Assembly: GCA_016165875.1 (NCBI GenBank)
Contig: JABBOT010000014.1
Span: forward strand, 7,558,344-7,622,343
DNA: 64,000 nucleotides
From: Acanthopleura granulata
Lineage: Eukaryota; Mollusca; Polyplacophora; Chitonida; Chitonidae
Reading direction: 5' to 3'
Shown: in pieces, positions 1 through 14,000 of the stretch
Layout: every line of letters starts with the position of its first letter
How positions within the stretch are numbered: the stretch's first letter is position 1
Notes under the pieces: generated by a model
Told to the model about the DNA's origin: nothing
The model's input: only the letters and a program-made list of their open reading frames with translations
The model's database searches: none
Translations under genes and position numbers: made by a program

Positions 1-705
1 GACAAACTGATGTTTATTAATAAACGCAATAAAACAGATGAACTGAAGACATTTGGTTTAGTTATATTCAGCGTGTAACATAGTGTACGTGATGGATACT
101 TTTAGTGAACACTTCAAATCCAGTCAATATGTAAAATATCAAAATATATAAAAGTGTTTACAAAAGTAGTTTACAAAAAACAAGCACACCACTTAGTGCG
201 AAGAGCATACCATGTTAGAGGTAAATCTGTGATACTAATTTAATCTTGCAAATCTAGCGAGGCAGGTAATTAAATCTTATGGTACTCTATTAAATATTTG
301 ACTAAGTCTATTTTAAACCGGGGCATTTTAGTATTTTTTGATAAACCTATAGTATAAACTGGCGCTGACCCTTCTATTTGTGTTTCACTTCAGATATAAA
401 ACAACGCGTGCTATGCCAAATGTATATATGTATCGATAAAGCATCCCGCATAAAATTAAAAAAAAAAAGCATTTAAATGGTAACAGAAATCAGAGGTCAT
501 GTCGGCAATTAGTAAACCATATCCAAACTCAACTCTCCTATCAGTTTTATTAAAAACATTTGCTTCACAGTCTTTCAAAAATACATGTATATATACATAA
601 TCTGAACAGGAGGTTCATTACCTGGAAGTTGAATTTGTCTACAGTTTCCGGTCATGTTGGAAATCTTAAACGCACTAAGTAGTCCACAGGCGTATATGTT
701 AAGAT

Positions 706-848
706 GTCTGCCTCCGACCTGCCGGTGGTCGTGGGTTTTCCCCGGGTTCTATCCGATTTAATCCCACCATAATGCTGACAGCCGTCGTATTAGTGAAATA
801 CTCTTGAGTACAGTGTAAAACAACAATTACGTAAATAAACAAATAAAT
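706..848 (+). mobile_element. SINE, 3' part
   Basis: Diverged 3' half of the main SINE: tggtcgtgggttttccccgg, cataatgctgacagcc, agtgaaatactcttgagtac, tail with aaataaa units. Confidence 0.75.
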
Positions 849-1128
849 GAACATATTATTAAAGTTTAACATTAATTAAAATGTCCATATTTTTCTTAGA
901 CACAATATTCTGCTACAAAGCAAGAAAAAATGTAAAAAGGTTTCTGTTTCCTTCCTGGATCTAAACTGTTCTCTTCGGAATGTGGCTGAAATATTGCTGT
1001 TTCGGCCTTAAACCTCATTTATTCATCGATCAACTTTATTCATTCTAACCTGTACCTTTATGGTCATATACTTATCTTTTTATTTCATTCGTGTGTTACC
1101 CAGTACTCAAAAACAATTTACTTATAGT

Positions 1129-1206
1129 CAATGCGGCCAGCATTATGGTGGGAAGAAACCGGGCAGAGCTCGAGGGAAACCCACGGCCATCTGCAGATTG
1201 CTGTCC
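1129..1206 (-). mobile_element. SINE fragment, middle
   Basis: Antisense copy of the body only (gccagcattatggtggga, aaccgggcagagctcgaggg, ccatctgcagattgctg). No tail or head. Confidence 0.7.
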
Positions 1207-1272
1207 CGTTGTGGCCACACACCTATGTATAATAAATAGTAGTTAGGTAGACAATCCACAATCTACATGTAG

Positions 1273-1541
1273 GGACCTCCGTGGTTCAGTCGGTAAGCGC
1301 GCTAGTAATGAGTAATGACCCAGAAGCCTCCCACCAATAAGGTCGCTGTACGTTCAACTCCAACTCATGCTGGCTTGCTCTCCGGCCGTACGTGGGAAGG
1401 TCTGCCAGCAACCCTGCGGATGTTCGTGGGCTTCCGCCGGGCTCTGCCCGGTTTCCTCCCCACCATGACGCTGGTCGCCGTCGTATAATTAAAATATTCT
1501 TGAATACGGCGTAAAATACCAATCAAATAAATAAAAAATAC
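1273..1541 (+). mobile_element. SINE, full length
   Basis: tRNA-like head (ctccgtggttcagtcggtaa, A box; gtcgctgtacgttcaactcc, B box), body, conserved end ttcttgaatacggcgtaaaa and aaataaataaa tail. Confidence 0.85.
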
Positions 1542-1967
1542 ATTTGAGATCAGTATGAATAGCGTGGATGGTCGCTGTATATGTAACCGCCCTTGGCCCG
1601 TTTATGTGTGACCTATATATCACATTTGATAACCTACGGATAACCTTTAGGCAGTAGGCCTGGAGGGGCCTCTGAAGCTAAATAAATATACTTAACTAAG
1701 CGACCGACCATGAATATGTCTGTCGCTGTTTCGTTAACAGTACCTCGGTATAAAACGAATGGACTCGCACACTTTGCCAGTTCATTAAGATATACAGTCG
1801 AGTGTGCACTTTTCCGTCATAGGTAGACGGCACATCGTCCGTGTTAAACAAGCCTGGGATGACCACAGCTACGCGTATGTCCGCATGACTTAATTACCTG
1901 GTCCTACAAATACATCTACTGTATTTGTTGAAAGGAAATTTTGATTTGTTGATATTTCGAGAACACC

Positions 1968-2022
1968 ATGGGCAGGACAAAAATAACAGAGAATGTTTGT
2001 CCAGTCTACGACTATGTTATAG
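1968..2022 (+). CDS. GMC-A exon 1
   Basis: Encodes [18 protein letters not shown] and the first base of V19. It ends before the donor GTGAGT. Paralogue B has the same 55-nt exon with the same ATG, which supports this start. An AG six bases upstream of the ATG could be an acceptor, so the exon may begin slightly earlier as 5' UTR. Confidence 0.8.
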
Positions 2023-5000
2023 GTGAGTGTCACAGCATGGACCTGCATATTTTGATCTGGGTTGGAGTTGGGGGGTGGGGTGGGTGGGGTTGTGTGGGGT
2101 GGGAGGACGTTGTGCGTGGAGAGGGTATCTGTCAGGGCCTCTGTTTCATAATGATGTCTTATCCCGCTTAACCAGGGGCTAGTGGCTGTATGTTCATCGT
2201 GTTGAGTAAGATCTCCACGTTGGACATAGGAACAGTTGTAATACAAAGCATAAGAGAGATACGTATTTGATTAACGATAGCATATGTATACTAAATATTT
2301 GGATGCTGGTTTTATTCGTCCGTCTGGAATATTCATTGCGTCTTTTCGTCATCATTGAAAACTGTTGATTGCCCCTTGCATGATGGCGTCCTAATGTTTT
2401 GTTGTTTTTTTTTTTGTTTTTGTTTTTTTTGTTTTTTTTTTTATATTTTACATACTTTCTTGGTCCCTTGATGTTTTGTATTAATATTTATCTTTTTTGA
2501 AAACTGGTCTTGGGATTATTGACCCGAGACACCCATTTTAACTGACGGCTGATATAAGAATGTCGGTTTCGACGCCTGGGTTCGTAGACTGTAAATCCTG
2601 GGTTCAATACGGAATCATACCACAACCTAGATATTAGCAATCTTTGTATTTCCTGGCTTGGCGTTCAGCATATTGGAGGATTAGGCCGAGATATTTGTCG
2701 GCCTGACGTCAGTAACGTCACAAATTTAACGGGTCGGTGATCGTATCTTGCGTCTTTGTCATGGCGTTGCAGTGAGACAGCGTTACAAATGCGTGTATGT
2801 CGGGCATTGGGTATGATCTGCTACAAGGATCGAAACATTGTGTCGTGACGGAGACATCAACCTTAATGAAAGAAACCAATTCTGTCGCTGTGAGTTCAAG
2901 TCCAGCTCGTGCTGGCTTCCTCTCCGGCCGGAATTGAGAAGGTCTGCCAGCAAGTTGCGGATGATCGTGGGTTTCCGCTGGGCTTTGCCCGGTTTCCTCC
3001 CACCATAATGCTGGCCGGCGTCGTATAAGTGAAATATTCCTGGGTACCGCGTAAAACATCAGTCAAATAAATAAATATTTCAAGGCTTGTGATTTGGATA
3101 AGAGTGGTTGAGTGGTTTAGACGACAGTGTGATACTTGACAAATGTTCACGTTACCGGTGAAATCCGGCCTCCTGTCAGCCTACCTCAGTGAGGGTTTTA
3201 TTAATGGCAGGCGCTGAGAGCGTGTATAGGTAGGGAGTTTGTGGTTGTTTACAAAGGAAATTGTTATATATTGTGGAAAAAACACGTGCTGTGGTAAGAA
3301 ATCCATTTTATGTTAGTTGTATTATTATCAAATGTTCAAGAAGGAATTGCCTCTCCGTTCTATTAGTCCAATGGTAACGATGGCGACCAATCAGAGTTTG
3401 CTTTCGTTAGAGCTATGACTTTAAACGATGCCCCACTTCCCTCACAACACCGAGGTTATATTCTCACTTTGTCCACCATAATCAATTATTAAAAAGGTTA
3501 TAGTCGGCGAAACACCAGAGTTCAGAGCTTACAAACGTTTACAGGTAACGTTCATGACGGAGAACATGAAAAAGAATTTAACGTTTTTATTGCAGGAAAA
3601 AAAAAAAAAACCAAAACCAAAAAAAAAAAAAAACAGAACAAACAATATCATAAACATAGCTTCGAGTATGGGGCGTTCACGTTTAATAGCAACTACAAGT
3701 GGAAACTTCTTTGAGTAGTTCAAAAGAATTAGTAGTTGATAGTGGTAGCACGAAGAAATTGTTTTCACGTTTTTAATGAGATTTTCAAGTTTTCTAAACA
3801 AAATGCAAGTGACCGCTTGTCCCTCATAAATGTGGCATGTGAAATTCATTTTACGTGATGAAAGCTGCCAAAAAAGAGAAACTTTCGCAATAATTTCATG
3901 CATTCTACAGATATGTTTTGGATGGCTCTCTGTGTTTTGGCTACCCGACTCTCCGAGGACCAAATTTCCGTTTATTCTACTTACATCATTTTTTCCAGTC
4001 GGAGGAGGAACGGCAGGTTGTGTTTTGGCTAGCCGACTCTCCGAAGACCAATCACGGACCGTCTTGTTGCTCGAGGCTGGACATGACGACTCGGAATTTC
4101 CGGAAGTCGCAATGCCGTCTAAGTGTGTCATTTTACAACAAAGTGTGTTTGACTGGGCGTACAAAACCGTGCCACAGAAACACGGAGGCACAGCATGTAT
4201 AGATCAGGTAATAGCTATATTTGTTTTACATTGTGTACGTTTCTCACCCCCTCAAAAACCGCGTCACGTGGAATTCAACAATTCGTGATGTTGTACCCAG
4301 TGACGTCGCCTGAGCGACAAATGCAATGCATCATGCTAAATCGCTACATCACATTTATTTCTTTTATCACATTTTGAGTTTTGCCCCCGTGTAATCCATA
4401 ATAATTGATGTATAGAGCCGAGTGGAAACAATGTCACATCTAAGTTCATGATGTGTCATTCGATACAATAAAGCTCTTATAAACTGTCGCATGTTGCAGA
4501 GTGGAATATCGCGATTTGTCGACTCCCTTACAACTTGCTCTGCACGTTCTTTGTACATTAACCGCCGCGAACTGACAAATCACGATGTCCCCGCCCGGCC
4601 TACAACATGTAATAACTGTACAGCAATCAACTACCGTGCTGTTGTTTTCATTCCTTTAAAACAAGTCCAAAGCGGCCTTCCTATGACACATAGTGCGGAT
4701 TCGCCTTAATTCATTCCTCCCGGTTTCCTCCCACCATAATGCTGGCCTCCGTAGTATAAGTGAAATATTCTTTTGTGCGGCTTAAAACACAAATCAAATA
4801 AATAAATAAATAATTCCTTACGAAGTAGTCCGGAGAGGCCTTTCTTATGATGCAGTCCGGGACCGCCTTCCTTAGGATGTGGTAAGGGACCGCCTTCCAC
4901 ATGATGAAGTCCTTAACCGCCTTCCTTATCAGGTAGCGCCGAGCCGCCTCCCATATGATGTACTCCGGAACCGCCTTCGGTGTGATGTAGTGCGGCGCCG

Positions 5001-8000
5001 ACTTCCTAATGATATAGTGCGAGGCCGCTTTAATTCATTACGATGTAGTCCGGAACCGCCTTCCTTGTGAGGTAGTGCGGCACCGCTTTAATTCTTTAAT
5101 ACGTAGTGTGGAAACACCACATTAGTTCATGAATAATGTGGGCACCATAAAGGAAAAGAAAAGGTTCACACATACACAAATATGCGTAGAACACCCTTAA
5201 GGATACTTGAACCCCTCGTGGGCAAAATTCCATATATATATTTATATATATACATATATTCTGAATGGTAATCAACTACTGGTTTCACAAAAAGACTGTT
5301 AAAATTTACCTAACTTTAACAGTGTTCAAAATAAAGAGAAAGCTTGAAAAAAAAGTCAGAGCTATTTTTCAAAATGCTATTTTTTACGATAATTTACTAT
5401 TTAAACAAAAAATCAGTCCTACAGACTTTTAATATTCAACTTAGATTTTTCTGAGTGATGATTTAAATTTAAAACTTTCAAAAATTTGAAAAAATTTTGA
5501 AACTTTGATGTTCCTTTACTATGATCTTTAAAACTAGAAAAGATATAAAAAATCAGTGGGGTAGCTTTTTAACTGCGGATCTTAGCTGCAGATGTTCTAC
5601 GTTTCATAGCATTATGTTGAAAAATAAGTGAAAAATAAAAGTATTTCATCACAGAGCCATCTGAAAAATAGAAAGAGAGAAAAAGACCAAAATGCCTGGA
5701 GGAGCATTATGCGTGACAAATTGCGTCATTAATTACTTTTGCCAATTAATTAATCACAAATTGTCCTGCCTCTAGTTAAAATGTGAACATATTCAGTTGC
5801 TTATGATAAATTTTAAATATTATCATATTCCGTCATAGCGTAAATTGGTGTTTTATCTTGATATTTCTGAGCAAACCCTGCTACAATGTGTTCATAAGCC
5901 CCTCCCCCAATGGCAACCCGTGTTGTGTGATAAAGGGTGTTGTTTGGGTGAACAGGTCTGCTTGAGTACTCTACACAAGCAGCCATGCACAGATTATAGC
6001 AGGAGGTAATACACATTTACCCGAGGCGTGTCTATGCACAGCAGGTAAACCCACTTCAGCTAGCTAATCTCTCTAATCAGGAGGGAATTAACAAAACACA
6101 ACTGCCTTGCTTCACAATATGTTGTACTTTTTGTCTTTTCATCTTTAAGTGAGAGGAAAGATAGGAGAATTGAGAATAAGAATGTCAAATAAAAAGAATT
6201 TAATCAAATTTCACCCCTGAGGGGTTCTAGTATCCTTAATTGTTATACAGACTTGTTTTTCATCCTTATTTTGTATTTCGAAAACGCCTAAATCCTGCCC
6301 AAAAATTCGAAATGTTATCTCCCTTATTATTCTATTCACATTCTCCACATCGCATATATTTTCTCTCCGGCCGTACGTGGAAAGATCTGCCAGCAAACTG
6401 CGGATGGTCGTGGGTTTTCCACGAGCTCTGCCCAGTTTCCTTACACCATAATGCTGGCCGCCGTCGTATAAGTGAAACATTCTTGAGTACGGCGTAAAAC
6501 ACCAATCAAATAATTAAATAAATGAATCAAAAGGCATACATTCATTAAACATTATTTTTCAGCAAATCCTAACTCCAAGGGGGAAGGGACTCGGTGGTAG
6601 TGGCAGTATAAATATGATGGTGTATTGTCGAGGCACCCCGGAGGATTTTGACCTGTGGGAGAAGATGGGCTGTGAGGGGTGGGGATATAAAGATGTCTTA
6701 CCATACTTCATCAAGTCTGAAAACTGCACCAGTCCAGAACTAGTCAAGGGAGGTAAGTTGTACTCAACGCTATGAGAAAACATACATAATCATTTCTGCC
6801 TTACCACATGGAAATGGAGGGAAAGTGGGTGGGCTAGAAGCTGGGGGTGAAAATCAAGTTATGCTGTGGAAAAATCAATTCGTTTTTTAAATCGCCATTT
6901 AAAAAAATCTGATTATTTCGGTTGTAACGGCTTAATCATAATGCTTGTTCGCATTTAATCTCTTTGACTGTTACCAATCTCTGCCAACCTAACATGTTCA
7001 TTTCGGTTTGTCAATATATTCATCGACCCGTAGATGAAAGAAAATGATAGAAGATAAACTTGCCAAGTCCTAAGATGTATCTTGAAACGGTGAAGTCAAG
7101 TCTACATCCGTGATATCCAGTCAAGCATTGGCTTAACTATATCTTTCTAGCAGAATATAGCCACATTCATACTGGCTAAATCATGCATCTTAGCCATCGA
7201 ACTAGGCCTACTTCATAGCGTTGTTCTACATCTATATATATGACACATATTTTCATCTGTCTTCATTGTAACGTTGCCCAGCTCTTAATCCTTTAATCTT
7301 GGCACGGAAATATGCTCATTGCATATTTCGAACGATTGACTTACACCTCATAGCTGAAAGTTGTATCACAGGTACACGTATGATTTATAATATTTGCATT
7401 GTTTTCTGATATATTCCTCTAATAGGTCATGGTGAAAAAGGAAATACAACAGCAGCAACATGAATTTTACTCTGGGACCGTTCATTTTAGTTCTATCCGT
7501 GTAGTAGTATTTGACAGTATTTCCTAACTACCTACGTATGGCTGTAATCTATGCTTCTCTGTCTAGGGGTCCGCGGTACAGATGGCCCCATGGGGGTTAC
7601 AGAGTCCTGGGTGAGCTCCGCAGGGGAGAAATTCATTGAGGCCGGAAAAGAGCTGGGTTTCGCCAACACGGACAATAACGGCCGTAATCCTTACGGTGAG
7701 ACAACTCTGCCTTTCCAGATACTTTCGGTTCGACCATGCACACCTGTCCAGGAACTTATTGTTAGAGTACATTTGCTACTGAAATTGGTTTTAAAAAAGA
7801 AAAATTGTACCATAAGAAGTGATAAATGTTTAAGCATACCATTTAAACCCAGGGGGCCTCCGTGGCTCATTTGGTTAGCGCGTTAGCGCAGCGTAATGAC
7901 CCAGAAGTCTCCCACGAATGTTGTCGCTCTGAGTTCAAGTCCAGCTCATGCTAGCATCCTCTCCGGCCGCATGTGGAAAGGTCTGCCAACAACCTGCGGA

Positions 8001-11000
8001 TGGTCTTGGGTTTGCCCCGGGCTCCGCCCGGTTTCCTGCCCCCATAATGCTGGTCCCCTCGTATATGTGAAATATCGGTAAAACACCGATTAAATAAATA
8101 AAAAAGTAAATTTAAACCCCTGCAAACGTTATAGCTAAGAATACACATCGACCGCAAAAATCGAATGTTTGTGCTTAAAGACCAGCCGTGGACAGGGAAT
8201 TTGTAACGTAGGGCCGTGAATGGGGAAAAAAGCCGTCAACAACGCTCGCTTGCTCGTTTGCCCAATCTAACGTTCGTTGTTTTTTTATGTTTTAAATTTA
8301 TTTATTTATGTACTTATTTCATTGGTGTTGTAAGCCGTACTCAAGAATATTTCATTTGTACGACCGCGGACAGCATTATGGTGTGAGGAATCAGGACAGA
8401 GCCAGGGGGAAACCCAAGAACATCCGCAGGCTGCTGGCAGACTTCCCACATACGGCCAGAGATTAAGCCAGCATGAGCCTGGACTTGAACTCACAGCGAT
8501 CGCGTTGGTGTAAGGCCTCTGTGTTATTACGCTGCGCTAGGGCGCTAACCAACTGAGCTACTGAGGTTCCCCCGTTCGTTGAGTACCACTTGTTTTTCAC
8601 CAGTATTGTGAGTATATCTGTAGAAATGTTCGTCAGAGACTGGTCAGAGTCGGTGGTTTTTCTCGGTTACTCCAGTTTTCCACACACATAATAATAACCA
8701 CTATCCTAAAAGTTGTAAGTAAACAAATAAAAATTCTCATGATGAAAACACCAGCAGAATATGCAATTTACTAAGTAGGCTATCGTGAAAGTGGACTATG
8801 ATTCCAAGGAATGGCTATAGACTTCCGCCTCGGCGTAATCGACTCGATCACCCCTTTGAACAATGTCCATGGCATTCTTTTATTGGTTGGTTTTAAAGGT
8901 GTGACGAGGGCTCAGCTCAACGTGTTTGACGGACGCAGGTGTCACTCAGCGGAAGCTTTCCTACGCCCTGCCATGCACCGGGAAAATTTACATATTGCCA
9001 CCCACTGCCACGTGACGAAGGTACCACACTTCTGTTTGGGGTTTGCCGATTTCACTTTCCATGCAGATAACTCCTCTTGAACAGGATTCCGTTTCATATT
9101 CTGTGTAGTAGATAACACCTGTTGAACAGGATTCGGTTTCACTTTCTATGTAGTACATAACACCTGTTGAACAGGATTCCGTTTCACTTCCATGTAGATA
9201 ACGCCTTAAGAACTGTATTCACTTTGCATTCAAATAACTCCCGCTTCAATAGAGTGTATATTGGTATTACATTAAATTAAGATGTAACCCTACCCAAAAA
9301 GTGAAAATATTTTTCTCTCTTACTCACACTCTTTCAAAGCCGCATAACGAAGTCTAAATGAATACCTATGTATATATTCTATCCTCGAGAGTTTCTTTTT
9401 TTGTGTGGTTTTCTTCCCATAATCATGACGAAACCACGCGTTGCTGTAAAAACTGGAAGGGTTATTGTATAAACTTTAAAGACAGTCCTAATGTGTTCAG
9501 TTCAAATTTCATTTACAACCCAGATTTTAATCGATGACAAAATTGCTCGAGCCGTGGAGTTTGTGGGCATGCTGACCGGAAGACAGGTTGTGAGGGCCCG
9601 CCGGGAGATCATCCTCAGTTCCGGTACAATCGGCTCAGCTCAGATCCTTATGTTGTCCGGGATCGGGCCCAGACAACACCTAGAAGATCTCGGGGTAATC
9701 TCCTCTTCTAATCCCATTGTAAAGTATAAATGGTTGTGTCTACAAAATCCTGAAATGGTGACAGTTAAGATGGATTACGAGGCCTCTGTGAAGACAAAGT
9801 TAATGATTTTGTTGCTCATTTCAGGTGCTCATTGTGAAAAACAGGTTTTGAATTAACTCTCGATTAAGACATAAATTTACGTCAGCGATAACAAAGCCTT
9901 CTTCATTTCCACTTCATAGAAGGGTTACCATTCATGAGACAACTTATTATTCATCGAGTTCCCTGAATACCCATCAGTATAACATCTGTAGGAAATCGGG
10001 GAAAACGTACATTAACAGTTTAGCTGTCCAAATGAGTTCGGGCTGTGTGCCCCCGTTTTGGCCAAAGTCTCTACCTGTTCTCGTACGAGTTAGAGTTTCT
10101 TTCTAACTGTTCATACAAAATGCTTTACTGTCGTCATATGTCCGATATCAAGAAATTTGCTGTCGGCAATATCTTGGTGTACTTTGAACATAGCACAACA
10201 ATGAGAGGATCGAAATAATATTTATCAAAGAAGAAATACATACAAAACTAAGCATATATATATATATTCTGTTAGCATATGTATTTATGTATTTTTAGAC
10301 CTGCATGGTGGATGATGGGCTGTAAGAAATCCTCGTTAAATAAATACAGGTCATGCAAAGGCCTACTTTGAACGTGATGTGTTCTTTAAACCATCAAAGG
10401 TTAAGCCATGCTAATAAAAAAAAATAACGATGTACCTATACATGCACGTTTACATTTATGCATTCTTCAAGCAGATAGACAATGCTATGAGCAAAGCAGC
10501 TCAAAACACAAACATGGGATGGTTCTTAAAATTGTATTAAGTTAAAACACTACAGCACAGAGAGTAAAACCAGAACGGCGAACACCGTGTAAAACATGTA
10601 GCTGGCAAATGGTCACATGTAACCGATGAAGACTTGTTAATTTAGTCCATTTAGGGTTTAAACTTGAATATTCATATAAATGCTTAACTTGTAGTAACTG
10701 TCATTAAACGTCCCCTAGCGCCATGGCGTAAGCAGAATCACTTTGCATACCATGCAATGATGTTAATTGCAATTTATTCTAAGACGCCACAGGTATATAA
10801 ATCCCAGCTCAACACGTTGGCATAGTTATCACATGTTTTTTTTAACATTCTGATAAACATTTAATGTTATTGTGTTGAAGATTGCTGTGCAGGCGGATTT
10901 GCCGGTGGGCAGTTACCTTCAGGATCACCTCATGGTACAGGGAATCGAGTTTGAATTTGACCGCCATGTTTTCAAAGGGGGAGACCCAAACTCTGCGGAG

Positions 11001-14000
11001 AACCAAGCTCGATATGACTCAATGAGATCAGGTACATCAGCTGATGCACACTGCGTACTACTTAGATTTCTTGATGATTTACACACTGTTAATAGCTGTG
11101 CATGCCAAGAGTAAATCGTCGATCTGCATCCCGTAAAATCATCTTATCTGAATAATTAAAAAACTTGTTAGTATTTATTTATATATTTATTTGATTGGTC
11201 TTTTACGCCATACTCAAGAATATTTCACTTACACGACGGCGGCAAGCATTACGGTTGGAGGAAACCGACAAGAGCTCGTGGGCAACCCACGACCAGGTTG
11301 CTAGAAGACCTTTCCGTTGTGAGCTGGCCTTGAACTTACAGCGATCGCATTGGAGAGAGACCCCTGGGTTCTTACGCTGCACTGGCGCTAAACCTCTCCG
11401 CCACGGAGGCCCCGAAATTTTCTAGTGAAGTCCGATCTCAATCTAGCTTACTTGGACCGTAAGATTTAGGTAACAAAATGAAATTGGTACATTAGGCACA
11501 TGGGGATGTGCCGTTGTATTCATCCCTGGCGTAGTAATAACAGCAACGGCAGTAATAAACAAACAAATAAGTAGTCCTATTCTTATAACATTAACGATGA
11601 ACCTACCCTGTTCGTATCCATCAAAACAGTTGTCTACCCGTCTTTGGTCTGTGTGGTGACATTCCAGCAAGCTTCACATTATCCTTAGAGCGCATGCACG
11701 ATTTGCCTTTTACCACTGCAAACAATTAGACCAGTGTGATCCGTCAGCTTTGTGACAGCTCTATTTTCCCCACGCGAAAGAACACACTTTTTAAAAGAAA
11801 TGCTCAAGGTGTGTGTGTTGTAGCAATGTTATGCCTGTTCTGCGTCCAGACCTTGCAGGACAAAACTGACCTTGAGGTTGTTCAAGATGAGAGAAGCCTG
11901 GTGCATAAGGAAAATGGAAGCTTCAAAGAAAACAGTTCCACGGGAGGGAAAATAACTATAATTCTTTTCCTATTTTCCTTCTGCAATACATATCATTTGT
12001 TAATCCAGAACGACTACAGAAGCATGGAAAAATGTTTATTCTGAGATCGTTGTTGTTGCACCGCGTTCAGCTCGTGTACTTTTCCAGGCCCCATGGCGAC
12101 CAACCTGATGGAAGGTATGGGGTTTTTCAAAACAGGGACCCCAGCAGAGAACAACAACAACGCATCACTACAGATGTATTTCATGCCCTGTTTGCAGGAT
12201 CCCATCTGGGAAAAGAACACAGGGATGCGACCGGAAGTAAGCCAGTGCACAGGCGCATAGGTTACTGACTAAATTTCACTAATTGGAAGCCATATCTGTA
12301 AAAAAAATCCTCATCTAAGCGAACGTGCACTCTTTCATTCCTTTCTGTGATTTTTCATGCTATCTGTGTTACCAACATGTAACTCACAACGTGGTTGTAA
12401 AAATACGTTGACGTATTTTGTGGGAAAGCTTCACGGTTATTGCTCAGGGAAATAGTTCCCTGTTGACATAATGTTTATCTATTTCTTTATTTATTATATT
12501 GGTATTTTACGCCGTACTAAAGGACATTTCACCTATACCACGACCTTCAGCATTACTGCTTGAGAAAAGCGGACAGGAAAACCTACAACCATCCGCAGGT
12601 TGCTGGCAAACCTTCCCACGTACGTTGACGTATTTCGTGAGAGGGTCTCATGTTTAATGTTCAAGGGGAATGGTTCCCTGTTGACGTATTATATGAGAGG
12701 GTCTCATGTTTAATGTTCATGGAGAATGGTTCACTGTTGACGTATTTCGCGAGAGGGCCTCATGTTTAATGCTTAGCTGGAATAGTTCCCTGTTGACGTT
12801 TTTTGTGAGAAAGGCACTACTGAAGCAAAAATGTGGGCAAATGTATAACGGAAGAGTTAACGATCAAAGTGTGAAAAACTACAAAAAATATTACCAAATC
12901 TGAATAAGTCGGTTTTGGGGCCATCAGAATTATATTTGTGTTTGATTTCAATAATAATAACTGATTTCAGTTATTATTTCATTTAAATATTCCTGCATCA
13001 ATTTTTCAAGCCTTGATGCTGTTAGTTTTCTACAAAATATTTTTCATAGAAAATGCTTGTGACAATACACCATATTACAAGAGTATAAAATGGTTTAAGA
13101 CCAATGTCTAATATGAAATGAAAGCATTTTGCGTATTTCGGAGAGAAATGTTGGCTTTATAGTTCATTTGTGTCTTGAAACGACGATTCTGATTGGTTCT
13201 GAGGTTTCAACTGTCCAGTGAGGCAATGTTAATCGAATGGTGCAACAGTCTCTCCAGATCTACGTTGCGACAGACTTCAGTCATACTAGCTATGACTCGG
13301 ATGACTGCTTATTACGGTAACGGCGTATCCAATAGTATTTCTGATTAAAATATAATTCTGATATGTAATGAAAGTCCCAGTTTAGAAGCCTGAATGGAAG
13401 ACATGGGAAAATGGATGGTAAGAGATGATGGCCGACTTCTTGGAGTGTTTATATTTAGTTAGTTGCTCTTCGGGTCTTCTAGTGTTTGGAACACCCTGGT
13501 ACGGATTATACATTGTCGTTCTATACTTCATATACAGGGTGCATGGTTTCTACTTAAATCTAAAACAGTAATACCACTTATGTAAAGAATTTGTCTTTGT
13601 CTCAGGTATGGGAAGCAATGTATCCAGGCCGGAAGGATGGTGCTGGACCAGGGATGTCACTCTTTCCAGTCCTCTGCCACCCGAAGAGCTTCGGCACGTT
13701 GCGCCTGCGCACTGCAAACCCCTTTGACTATCCTCTCGTTGACCCGAACTATCTGGCTAATCCAGACGACATCAGGACAATGGTAGAAGGTATGAACATG
13801 ACCGGAAGACAACTAAACAAGAACAAGAAGCCGACATTTATATGCCTGCATGTATGCACTGTTATAAAATTTTGGGATAATTACGAGTAAAAGGCTTAGC
13901 AACAAGGTGCCTGGTGTTTTCACTGTAAAATGACTTCCATAATAACCGTGATATCATCGTGTGAAGTAATATGTGAACCCCACATGGATCACTTTTTCTC

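Larger units (their letters stand above)
1..1967. other. Upstream flank of GMC-A
   Basis: A/T-rich DNA with three SINE pieces (listed separately). I see no exon. A 5' UTR exon of GMC-A could lie here but has no recognisable mark. Confidence 0.4.

Noticed and set aside
1286..1522. Antisense open frames inside SINEs, here and at similar copies
   Set aside because: The same frame appears in many SINE copies because the SINE body lacks stops on that strand; it is not a gene.
3529..4191. 220-codon antisense open frame over GMC-A exon 2
   Set aside because: It is the shadow of a coding exon plus a poly-A tract read as Phe/Lys; no family resemblance.
4879..5070. Open frame with a nine-residue Arg/Leu-rich period
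   Set aside because: Produced by the 27-bp minisatellite.
7855..7960. tRNA gene
   Set aside because: A and B boxes are present but no cloverleaf or acceptor stem forms; it is the head of a SINE.
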